From an uncultured Clostridia bacterium (GTDB lineage: Bacteria > Bacillota > Clostridia > Lachnospirales > Lachnospiraceae): a stretch of 5,529 nt of DNA. Position 1 is the stretch's first letter. Each line of letters opens with the position of its first letter. Under the pieces are notes generated by a model. It worked only from the letters and a program-made list of their open reading frames with translations, was not told the origin of the DNA and ran no database searches. The translations under genes were made by a program, and so were the position numbers. Where the stretch lies: contig CAMJIC010000172.1 of the NCBI GenBank assembly GCA_946405675.1, positions 1-5,529 of the forward strand, given 5' to 3'. Positions 1 through 5,529 of this stretch are shown here, in pieces.

Positions 1-52
1 CACTTTCATACGCCCTCAGCAGCAAGTGCTTCGGGCTGTCCTGAACAGTTAC
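1..52 (-). mobile_element. Partial second copy of the MITE-like repeat, cut by the left window edge
   Basis: Read on the minus strand from position 51 to 3, this stretch matches 3593-3641 on the plus strand at 48 of 49 bases. The single difference is G for A, at 40 versus 3604. It starts with the same end motif, TAACTGTTCAG, and contains the same GCCC/GGGC hairpin as the complete copy. Base 52 adds a G before TAAC on the minus strand, giving the GTAAC end also seen at the far end of the complete copy. The rest of the element would lie left of position 1, so its far end and any target duplication cannot be checked. It lies beyond the lacZ terminator, in opposite orientation to the complete copy. 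Confidence 0.85.
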
Positions 53-105
53 TTCTCTGATACATATCATATTCAAAAGTGTGGCATGCAGATACATGAA
101 AATAC

Positions 106-146
106 AAAAAAGGCTTCCCACTGCCATCGAAAGCAGTGTGGAAGCC
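106..146 (-). terminator. Rho-independent terminator of lacZ
   Basis: On the minus strand a GC-rich hairpin is followed directly by six T residues and then a T-rich tail. The arms are 133-146 and 112-124: GGCTTCC pairs with GGAAGCC at the base, one A is bulged, and CACTGC pairs with GCAGTG next to an 8-base loop. The hairpin begins 13 bases after the lacZ stop codon. The plus strand has no T-tract after the hairpin, so it should terminate only leftward transcription, ending the lacZ message before the repeat at 1-52. Confidence 0.93.
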
Positions 147-159
147 ATCTTGAATCAAT

Positions 160-3100
160 TCAGATCCCCTTGAAATCAAACGCGAAGACAAGCCTGCGGT
201 CATTCGGCACCATGTACTCCTGATGCGGGCGGGCGCCCCAGCTGTCATCTCCCGCGACACCCATCTGCTTCAGGGAGCAGCGGATCCAGGTTTTATGCAC
301 CGGTCCCAGCTCATAGGGATGCCTCGCGATCTCCAGCTGATCCGGGCTGTACGCAAGGGCGGAGAACTCCATCGTGCCCGGGGCGGACGCTTCAGGGTCT
401 CCGCAATTGGGGAATCCGGCAGCGCTGACCATGATTCCATGGCCGCTTCTGTCTGTAACCTTCGCCCAGCGTACGCCGGTGCGGTTCCCGGTCTCCTGCG
501 GGACAAGATAACGCTCCATCAGCTCGGATACCTTCGCCTGGTAAACGCCAAGCTTCACTCCTTCCTTCCGGTCACAGTAATTCTCCTCAGGCCCGTTCCC
601 GTAACAGGTCACGGTATCATAATCCGCGCTGACCGCGAACATCCAGCCAAACTCAGGCATGGGGGGAAGCTCATAAGCCGGGTCATAGTCCAGGATGCAC
701 CGGACGGTTCCATCCGCAAACACCCGGTAGGTGGTCAGGCAGGTGACACAGCCAAGGGACATTTCCTTCGCCTTCTGAGAATCCGCCGCCTTGTCCTTTG
801 CAAGCGGCTTTCCGGGGCACAGAACCGGAAGGAATCTCTTCCAGATGATCTGAACGTAGTCATCCGTCCGGGAAACCTTCGGGTATGTCCCGTCCTCATC
901 CGGGGAAGCGTCAAAGATCCCCTTCTGCGGATCACTGAACTCCTGATAATCACTGGCGATCTTCCAGATCCCCAGACGGGAAGCCATGCGGTTTCCGGCA
1001 TCATTGCTCACCGGTGCCCTCCAGAAGTTCGGGCGCGGGATCTCATCAATCAGTTCCCTGCCGCCAAAGCGGTAAGACACGATTCCGCCCTTCATGGATG
1101 AGAACAGAACCTCAAAGTGTTCCCCTCTCACGCCGATGTTCATCTTTCCTTCCACGACCTCAAGCCCCTGGGCGCCTTGCTTCGCCTTGTCCGCGCCAAG
1201 GCACAAAAGGCCCGTGCCAGAAGCCGCTTTCTTCAGTCCTGCAGGATTCTCTTCCAGGCTCACGGGAAGCGGAGAGCCAACCTTGACAACGGTCTGCCCG
1301 AAGGCGATCTCATATCCCTTCTTTTCCCAGAGCGTATCCTCCTTCAGGAGGAATGAAACCGTCACGGCATATTCGCCTTCCTCATCAAAACGGATCACAC
1401 CATGATCCATCCCTTCATCCTTCGAAGCGTTCTCCTTGCTCCCGGATGTGCCGGCCATGTTCCCCGGCTCATTTCCGGAGATCCCAAACGCGAAGGGAAG
1501 CCGGAATTCCTTCTCGCTCAGAGGTGCCACATCCACATCCATCGCTTCGCATGCCAGAAGGACACCCTCTTTTTCCACCTTCGCCACGCAGGCGAACGCG
1601 CTGGTCGGGACAAACAGGTTCTTGTTGGTGACCTTTACCGTGCTGCCCTCCACCTCAGCCTTGATGGTTCGGTAATTGTAGCGGATCTCCTGAATCTTTC
1701 CGTATGGCCTGCGCGTGGCGTCAATGATCCCGTTTCCGGAGAAATCATAGTCCGTGGGCCGTTCCCCGCAGTCTCCGCCATATGCCAGGAATTCCTCACC
1801 GTAGCGGTTCTTCCTGCGTACCGCCTGGTCTACGAAATCCCAGATAAATCCTCCCTGATAGCGGGGGTTCCTCTCGCTCAGCTCGATATAACGGTGCATC
1901 CCTCCGTTGGAGTTCCCCATGGAGTGGGTGTACTCACAAAGGATAAAGGGCTTGTCCGGATGCGTCTCCAGGAAATGTTCCACATCTGCCGCGCTGGTGT
2001 ACATCTGAGATTCCATGTCGGAGGTGTCATTGTACCTGCGGTCATGCATCACTCCTTCATAATGCACCAGGCGCGTGTCATCCAGCTCCCGGAAGTGCTG
2101 CGACATCTGGTAAATGACCGAGCCTCCATAGCTTTCATTTCCGCAAGACCAGATCAGGATCGCCGGATGGTTCTTGTCCCGGTCATACTGGGAGCGAACG
2201 CGGTCAAGCATCATGGGAAGGTATTCCTGATGGTCATTGGGAAGCTTCTCCTCTTCCCTGCAGGCCGGGAAGCACCAGCTTCCATGGGTCTCCATGTTCG
2301 TCTCAGCGATCATGTACAGCCCGTACAGGTCTGCCAGACGGTAAATGATTGATGCATTCGGATAGTGGCAGGTGCGGATGGCATTGATGTTGTTCCGCTT
2401 CATGATCCGGATGTCCTTTTCCACATCCTCCCTGCGCGGGGAACGTCCCGTGTCGCAGGAAAACTCATGCCGGTTCACGCCATTGAACACAACCCGCTTC
2501 CCGTTCAGGCACATGATCCCGTCCTTCATCTCAAAATGGCGGAACCCGACATACTCCGAAGCCGTCTCGACCACCCGGCCATCCTTTGCCAGGAGGCAGA
2601 GCCTGAGTTCATACAGGTACGGCATCTCCGCGCTCCAGGCATGAACCGTCTCCAGCATGCACTGGATGGATGCCTCAGCCGCAGCGATCTGGCCGAAAGC
2701 CCCCTCCCTTGCATCCGGAAGAACCACCTCAGCACCACCGCAGCGTTCCTTTTTTGGAAATGCCATCCAACGGACCGGATCAGGGACAGCGCATCCCCTC
2801 TCATACAGCTCCCATACAAGCCTTGCGCCTTCCGTCTGTCCGGAGACCTTCACCGCCACATCCAGAACGCCCTGCGAAAAGGTCCTGTCCAGGTCAGCCT
2901 TGATGCGCACATCCTCCAGATGCACGCCAAAAACCGGATACAGCTCCACATCACGGAAGATCCCGCTCAGGCGGTACATATCCTGGTCTTCCAGCCAGGA
3001 GCCGTTGGTAAATTTGAAATCAAGGACGGCCAGCCTGTTCACGCCCTCCTGAAGGTACGGAGTAAGGTCGAATTCCGACGGAGTGAAGGAATCCTCGCTG

Positions 3101-3558
3101 TAGCCGACAAAGTCTCCGTTCAGCCACAGTGCGAAGCCGGATTCCACACCGTGGAAACGGATACGGATCTTCTCTCCCTTCCAGGCATCCGGCACCTCAA
3201 AAAAGGTGACATACTGCGCGGTCGGGTTGAAGCGCCTCGGCGCAGCCCCGAGGGCGAGATTCTCCCGCCCGTCCCAGGGATACTGGGAATTGACATAGGC
3301 AGGCGCGTCATATCCTTCCATCTGGATGTTGGACGGTACCGGGATCTCCCGCCATCCGCTGACATCCATCTGCGGCTTCTCAAAGCCTGCCACAATCGAC
3401 GATGGATTTTCCGCATAATGGAACCGCCACATGCCGTTCAAAGAAAGGCTCAGCTCTCTCCCCTCCGGCCCCAGGATCCGGGTGTCGGAATGGGCCGGGA
3501 GCACATTGACCTTAAAGGCAGCAGGGTCATCAATCATACCAAGGTTAAAATTCTGCAT
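160..3558 (-). CDS. lacZ: LacZ-type beta-galactosidase, glycoside hydrolase family 2
   Basis: This cytoplasmic retaining glycosidase should hydrolyse terminal beta-D-galactosides such as lactose. The family layout is complete over 1132 residues: N-terminal jelly roll at about 38-210, Ig-like domain at about 213-338, catalytic TIM barrel at about 340-630, a second Ig-like domain at about 640-760, and the C-terminal beta-galactosidase small-chain domain at about 812-1128. Family motifs are intact: NRHE at 362-365, CHYP at 397-400, ETHG at 423-426, acid/base Glu475 in GNES, nucleophile Glu542 in CEYTHSMGNS and FIWDFVDQ at 571-578. Trp1107 in GDDSW probably corresponds to E. coli Trp999. No signal peptide or membrane segment is seen. 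The ATG is supported by GAGGAG five bases upstream. The protein is about 100 residues longer than E. coli LacZ, mainly from polar inserts near 693-720, 765-800 and 915-935. A hairpin terminator follows. Specificity for lactose over other beta-galactosides is not shown. Confidence 0.96.
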   Translation of the reverse strand: MQNFNLGMIDDPAAFKVNVLPAHSDTRILGPEGRELSLSLNGMWRFHYAENPSSIVAGFEKPQMDVSGWREIPVPSNIQMEGYDAPAYVNSQYPWDGRENLALGAAPRRFNPTAQYVTFFEVPDAWKGEKIRIRFHGVESGFALWLNGDFVGYSEDSFTPSEFDLTPYLQEGVNRLAVLDFKFTNGSWLEDQDMYRLSGIFRDVELYPVFGVHLEDVRIKADLDRTFSQGVLDVAVKVSGQTEGARLVWELYERGCAVPDPVRWMAFPKKERCGGAEVVLPDAREGAFGQIAAAEASIQCMLETVHAWSAEMPYLYELRLCLLAKDGRVVETASEYVGFRHFEMKDGIMCLNGKRVVFNGVNRHEFSCDTGRSPRREDVEKDIRIMKRNNINAIRTCHYPNASIIYRLADLYGLYMIAETNMETHGSWCFPACREEEKLPNDHQEYLPMMLDRVRSQYDRDKNHPAILIWSCGNESYGGSVIYQMSQHFRELDDTRLVHYEGVMHDRRYNDTSDMESQMYTSAADVEHFLETHPDKPFILCEYTHSMGNSNGGMHRYIELSERNPRYQGGFIWDFVDQAVRRKNRYGEEFLAYGGDCGERPTDYDFSGNGIIDATRRPYGKIQEIRYNYRTIKAEVEGSTVKVTNKNLFVPTSAFACVAKVEKEGVLLACEAMDVDVAPLSEKEFRLPFAFGISGNEPGNMAGTSGSKENASKDEGMDHGVIRFDEEGEYAVTVSFLLKEDTLWEKKGYEIAFGQTVVKVGSPLPVSLEENPAGLKKAASGTGLLCLGADKAKQGAQGLEVVEGKMNIGVRGEHFEVLFSSMKGGIVSYRFGGRELIDEIPRPNFWRAPVSNDAGNRMASRLGIWKIASDYQEFSDPQKGIFDASPDEDGTYPKVSRTDDYVQIIWKRFLPVLCPGKPLAKDKAADSQKAKEMSLGCVTCLTTYRVFADGTVRCILDYDPAYELPPMPEFGWMFAVSADYDTVTCYGNGPEENYCDRKEGVKLGVYQAKVSELMERYLVPQETGNRTGVRWAKVTDRSGHGIMVSAAGFPNCGDPEASAPGTMEFSALAYSPDQLEIARHPYELGPVHKTWIRCSLKQMGVAGDDSWGARPHQEYMVPNDRRLVFAFDFKGI

Positions 3559-3563
3559 GGTCT

Positions 3564-3569
3564 CTCCTC
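3564..3569 (-). promoter_or_regulatory. Ribosome binding site of lacZ
   Basis: The minus strand reads GAGGAG, then five bases (AGACC), then the ATG of lacZ. This fixes the start at 3558 in preference to the in-frame Met8. The site lies outside the inserted element, which ends 34 bases upstream of the start codon, so translation initiation signals were left intact by the insertion. Confidence 0.85.
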
Positions 3570-3583
3570 ATGATCTTTTGGAA

Positions 3584-3592
3584 AAATCAAAA
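3584..3592 (+). repeat. Target site duplication, left copy
   Basis: AAATCAAAA abuts the TAACTG end of the element and is repeated exactly at 3725-3733, abutting the other end. The next two bases (TA) also match, giving an 11-base direct repeat if the element boundary is moved inward. An A-rich word could recur by chance, but exact adjacency to both ends of an inverted-repeat element favours a duplication made on insertion. Confidence 0.75.
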
Positions 3593-3607
3593 TAACTGTT
3601 CAGAACA

Positions 3608-3632
3608 GCCCGAAGCACTTGCTGCTGAGGGC
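3608..3632 (+). repeat. Hairpin 1 of the element, with tandem G-A internal loop
   Basis: GCCC (3608-3611) pairs with GGGC (3629-3632), and AGCA (3614-3617) pairs with TGCT (3623-3626) around a CTTGC loop. Between the two helices GA faces GA, which as plus-strand RNA or single-stranded DNA could form two adjacent G-A pairs. In the opposite sense the same site is a TC/TC internal loop. All 25 bases are identical in the copy at the left edge of the window. Confidence 0.6.
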
Positions 3633-3654
3633 GTATGAAAGAGTAAATAAAGTG

Positions 3655-3692
3655 GCATCGGGCGATTCAGGATGCGAAGCATCGCCCGATGC
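3655..3692. repeat. Hairpin 2 of the element, 12-base-pair perfect stem
   Basis: GCATCGGGCGAT (3655-3666) and ATCGCCCGATGC (3681-3692) are exact inverted complements around a 14-base loop. The stem is GC-rich and would be stable in RNA from either strand. No T-tract follows on either strand, so it does not look like an intrinsic terminator. Confidence 0.85.
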
Positions 3693-3724
3693 GTAACTGT
3701 TCAGAACAGGTTCTGAACAGTTAC
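3693..3724. repeat. Perfect palindrome at the element end (15-base arms, 2-base spacer)
   Basis: GTAACTGTTCAGAAC (3693-3707) and GTTCTGAACAGTTAC (3710-3724) are exact inverted complements separated by AG. The outer arm is the right terminal inverted repeat, and the inner arm duplicates the left end in direct orientation. It could be a paired transposase site, a cruciform or hairpin end, or an operator-like site for a dimeric protein. The first is favoured because the motif marks the element boundaries. Confidence 0.85.
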
Positions 3725-3733
3725 AAATCAAAA
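3725..3733 (+). repeat. Target site duplication, right copy
   Basis: AAATCAAAA follows the final C of the element and matches 3584-3592 exactly. The following TA also matches. A 9-base duplication is within the range made by several DDE transposase families, so it does not identify one. Confidence 0.75.
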
Positions 3734-3735
3734 TA

Positions 3736-3804
3736 GTAAGGATCTGTCACGAATTAATATATACACCTTGCTTGTCAGTTTTTTCGATATCTGCGTCAGG
3801 TGTA
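3736..3804. other. AT-rich spacer with a weak inverted repeat; site of any lacZ promoter
   Basis: This 69-base stretch between the zinc-ribbon stop codon and the element is the only non-element spacer upstream of lacZ apart from the leader. ATACACCT (3761-3768) and AGGTGTAT (3798-3805) are exact inverted complements around a 29-base loop and just touch the stop codon. The loop is long and no good U-run follows on the minus strand, so termination is doubtful. CTGACA and GTGACA occur on the minus strand near AT-rich hexamers, but no pair has both good sequence and good spacing. I see no convincing promoter. Confidence 0.3.
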
Positions 3805-4023
3805 TTAAAATTCATCAAATGTTTCAAACCGCTTCATCATGGCGCCGTAACGAAACCGCGCCATCTCATTTTTCTCCAGCACATCCGCCTCGCTGCCGTG
3901 GTACTGGCAGCGGATGCAATAATACTCTTCCTTCTGCGCATCATAAAACATGTCAATGTCGAGATCCCGCATGAAGCAGGACGGACATCTGTAATTCAGC
4001 TTTCCTTTGCCAGCCTGAGCCAT
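3805..4023 (-). CDS. Small zinc-ribbon protein (72 residues), function unknown
   Basis: The protein has two cysteine pairs, CPSC at 13-16 and CIRC at 36-39, followed by His42. This is the layout of a single zinc ribbon whose two knuckles hold one metal ion. The 19 residues between the pairs include an aromatic-rich YDAQKEEYY stretch. The C-terminal 30 residues are charged and rich in Met, Arg and Phe, and probably helical. It has no signal peptide or membrane segment, so it is likely cytoplasmic. The ATG is chosen because a perfect AGGAGG lies seven bases upstream. The start overlaps the end of the upstream gene by 28 bases in another frame, which indicates co-transcription and perhaps translational coupling. 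Zinc ribbons of this size can bind nucleic acid or protein, and nothing here decides between them. I do not recognise a named family. Confidence 0.82.
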   Translation of the reverse strand: MAQAGKGKLNYRCPSCFMRDLDIDMFYDAQKEEYYCIRCQYHGSEADVLEKNEMARFRYGAMMKRFETFDEF

Positions 4024-5529
4024 GTCGTTACCTCCTCTCCTTCGGCTACCTCCATGACGGTGCCAAGGGTAAACATCGGTGAAAATGCATATCCTTCCTC
4101 AATGAACCCGCAGGCATCCCTGCGGCTTGATTCCATGGTGATCTTCGTCTCGATCTGGGGAATCTTCGCCCAGATGCGCGCCGCTCCGTCCATCCGTTTG
4201 CTGCGGTCCTTATACAGATATTCCAGAATCTCCTGCGACCTTGCGCCGGACGCATCCGCCGGGGAATCGAGTCCAAGGAGCACCCCTGTCATGTCCTGCG
4301 TATATTCCGTAGTCCCGTAGCAGGCGGTGATATACTCCTTCAGGGTGACCTTCGCATCCTTCCTGCTGAAGTCATACACCTTCCTGGTCATCGCGATCGA
4401 GGCATCCCCCTCCTGGAAGGAAACGGTTGTCTGTACCTTGAAGGTGAGGTCTCCCAGTTCCAGCTCCACCGGATCCAGGACCAGGTTCCTTTCCTTCAGT
4501 CCCTTGCTGCCTTTCCCGTTCAGCAGAAGGCAGGCTCCTTCCATCTCTTTTTCCAGCAGGCGTGCATGGGTTCTGCACTGGCAAAGGTTCGCCTCCTGCC
4601 CCTGGTAGGAAAAAACGGCGCTCCTCACTGTCCCGGCTCCCGCATAATGGGTGAAATAACCAGCCCTGTACTTTTCCTGGATCAGGAACGGATAGGAAGC
4701 GTCCACCGGGTTTTTGGTGCCGACTCCCACCGGAATGCGCTGCTTTGCCGCATAATTGCGAAGGTCCACCAGTGCGCCTCCCTGATCCATGTTGATGCAG
4801 GCTCTCATATTCGCGTCACAGTACCAGAACAGCTGCTTGTCGGAGCCGTACAGAATATCCCGCCAGGGAGCGCACTCCGGTTCGCTGTAGCTCTTCTTCG
4901 CCCGGAAATAATCCGCAAACTCGGACATGGTCATGTCCTTCAGCTCGCCTTTTTTCTTCAGCTCGCCATAATATCCAAGGCCGTCCTCGTAGGATTTCTT
5001 CAAAAGCTCATACGGAGCCTCCCATCTTCCCATTTTGTTCAGCCAGCCCGGTCCTACGAACATCATGTTATAGGCGTATCCGTCATTGTACTTTGACAGG
5101 CTGCGGTACTGATCCACCAGATTATAATAATAGGGAAATTCCCAGGTATCAGTGTCATAGATCATGCCCCGCAGGACATTCTGGGGATGCGTCCCAAAGT
5201 TTGAGCCGTTTCCGTCATAGCACGCCAGAAGGTCACGGGACAGATGCGGAATGGCGACAATGCCTGAATCCTCCTCCGGACAGGAGGCCGGAGCATGGGT
5301 ATTCTGCTTCGACGGGATCCATGGTGCCCACGGGCCGCCATCCATAAAGGTATACCAGGAATTGTTGCAGGTGTGGTAGGCCTTCGGCCCCTCCTCCCAG
5401 CAGGTGGCAACGGCACATTTCACTGAAGGGTACGCAGACTTGATATAGTTGATCAGGTCCGCGTCCAGATAATAGGAGCTGGTCGATTCCGGCCAGAAGC
5501 CGAACTTCTCATGGAACATACCGAAGACA
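3996..5529 (-). CDS. Large uncharacterised protein, probably glycan-related, N-terminus outside window
   Basis: The reading frame stays open through the right edge: VFG precedes the first visible Met, so that Met (5519) is unlikely to be the true start. Numbering below counts from that Met; 507 residues follow. About residues 1-210 are rich in Trp, Tyr, Asp and His, with FHEKFGFWPE at 2-11, TCWEEGP at 39-45, WAPWIPS at 64-70, IPHLSRD at 90-96 and YDTDTWEFPYYY at 121-132. This composition resembles a sugar-active alpha/beta barrel, perhaps of the glycoside hydrolase/deacetylase superfamily. The rest, about 225-507, looks beta-rich, like a C-terminal sandwich. From memory it is reminiscent of the DUF3863/DUF3864 type, but I cannot confirm this. 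Catalytic residues cannot be assigned. Export cannot be judged without the N-terminus. It overlaps the zinc-ribbon gene by 28 bases, and lacZ lies further downstream. Confidence 0.85.
   Translation of the reverse strand, partial: VFGMFHEKFGFWPESTSSYYLDADLINYIKSAYPSVKCAVATCWEEGPKAYHTCNNSWYTFMDGGPWAPWIPSKQNTHAPASCPEEDSGIVAIPHLSRDLLACYDGNGSNFGTHPQNVLRGMIYDTDTWEFPYYYNLVDQYRSLSKYNDGYAYNMMFVGPGWLNKMGRWEAPYELLKKSYEDGLGYYGELKKKGELKDMTMSEFADYFRAKKSYSEPECAPWRDILYGSDKQLFWYCDANMRACINMDQGGALVDLRNYAAKQRIPVGVGTKNPVDASYPFLIQEKYRAGYFTHYAGAGTVRSAVFSYQGQEANLCQCRTHARLLEKEMEGACLLLNGKGSKGLKERNLVLDPVELELGDLTFKVQTTVSFQEGDASIAMTRKVYDFSRKDAKVTLKEYITACYGTTEYTQDMTGVLLGLDSPADASGARSQEILEYLYKDRSKRMDGAARIWAKIPQIETKITMESSRRDACGFIEEGYAFSPMFTLGTVMEVAEGEEVTTWLRLAKES
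4031..4036 (-). promoter_or_regulatory. Ribosome binding site of the zinc-ribbon gene, inside the upstream coding region
   Basis: The minus strand reads AGGAGG, seven bases, then ATG. The site lies within the codons for Glu-Glu-Val near the C-terminus of the upstream protein (the GEEVTTW segment). Such a consensus site with ideal spacing inside another gene supports the short ORF as real and sets its start at 4023. Confidence 0.85.

Larger units (their letters stand above)
3593..3724 (+). mobile_element. Complete 132-base MITE-like element upstream of lacZ
   Basis: The element begins TAACTGTTCAGAAC (3593-3606) and ends with the inverted complement GTTCTGAACAGTTA (3710-3723) plus a C. It encodes no protein. 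Exact 9-base direct repeats lie immediately on both sides. A 16-base copy of the left end, TAACTGTTCAGAACAG, recurs in direct orientation at 3694-3709. A second, inverted copy of its first 49 bases lies at the left window edge with one mismatch, so it is a genuine repeat family. Inside are three consecutive hairpins (3608-3632, 3655-3692, 3693-3724). These traits fit a non-autonomous element moved in trans by a transposase encoded elsewhere. The family is not identified from sequence alone. Orientation is given arbitrarily as plus. A palindromic intergenic repeat of REP type is the main alternative. Confidence 0.8.

Noticed and set aside
223..3573. Long plus-strand open frames (223-1101, 1402-2352, 2365-3573) opposite lacZ
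   Set aside because: They lie wholly or almost wholly antisense to a gene with intact family motifs. Their translations are rich in Arg, His and Pro and show no recognisable domain, as expected of shadow frames in GC-rich DNA.
1..3724. A composite transposon carrying lacZ between two inverted elements
   Set aside because: The direct repeat flanks the right-hand element on both its sides, which indicates that this copy inserted singly. A composite unit would have its duplication only at the outer ends.
3655..3724. Intrinsic terminator formed by hairpin 2 or the palindrome
   Set aside because: Neither hairpin is followed by a run of T on either strand. The palindrome is followed by AAATCAAAAT on plus and by the next hairpin on minus.
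3593..3724. CRISPR array
   Set aside because: The motif copies are inverted and unevenly spaced, there are no regular spacers, and no cas genes are present.
3772..5347. Plus-strand frames opposite the zinc-ribbon and large genes (3772-4320, 4566-5096, 5093-5347)
   Set aside because: They are antisense to frames supported by ribosome binding sites and protein motifs, and their own translations show no recognisable domain.

Overview
The window holds three protein genes, all on the minus strand, so they read from right to left. In transcription order they are: a large glycan-associated protein of unknown function that is cut by the right edge, a 72-residue zinc-ribbon protein whose start overlaps the end of that gene, and a complete LacZ-type glycoside hydrolase family 2 beta-galactosidase of 1132 residues. 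The moderately high GC of the genes, strong AGGAG-type ribosome binding sites, a classic hairpin plus U-tract terminator and the beta-galactosidase gene suggest a gut-type Firmicute, perhaps of the Lachnospiraceae. That placement is inference from style, not a phylogenetic result.

Layout: positions 1-52 hold the end of a repeated element. Positions 53-105 hold nothing I recognise. Positions 106-146 form the lacZ terminator, and 160-3558 is lacZ. The 246-base gap at 3559-3804 contains the lacZ ribosome binding site and a complete 132-base MITE-like element at 3593-3724. Positions 3805-4023 encode the zinc-ribbon protein, and 3996-5529 the partial uncharacterised gene.

The most interesting structure is the MITE-like element. 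It has inverted ends (TAACTGTTCAGAAC and its complement), is flanked by an exact 9-base direct repeat AAATCAAAA (11 bases counting two further matching bases), encodes nothing, and can fold into three successive hairpins. It sits only 34 bases upstream of the lacZ start codon. A second copy in the opposite orientation lies just beyond the lacZ terminator (49 bases visible, one mismatch), so the gene with its terminator is bracketed by inverted copies. Because the direct repeat closely flanks the single right-hand copy, that copy appears to have inserted on its own and not as the end of a lacZ-carrying transposon.

How the parts may work together: the partial gene and the zinc-ribbon gene overlap and are probably co-transcribed. 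Removing the element and one copy of the direct repeat leaves about 105 bases between the zinc-ribbon gene and lacZ, so all three may once have formed a carbohydrate-use operon that the insertion altered. LacZ would act in the cytoplasm on imported beta-galactosides. The substrate of the partial protein cannot be read from the sequence.
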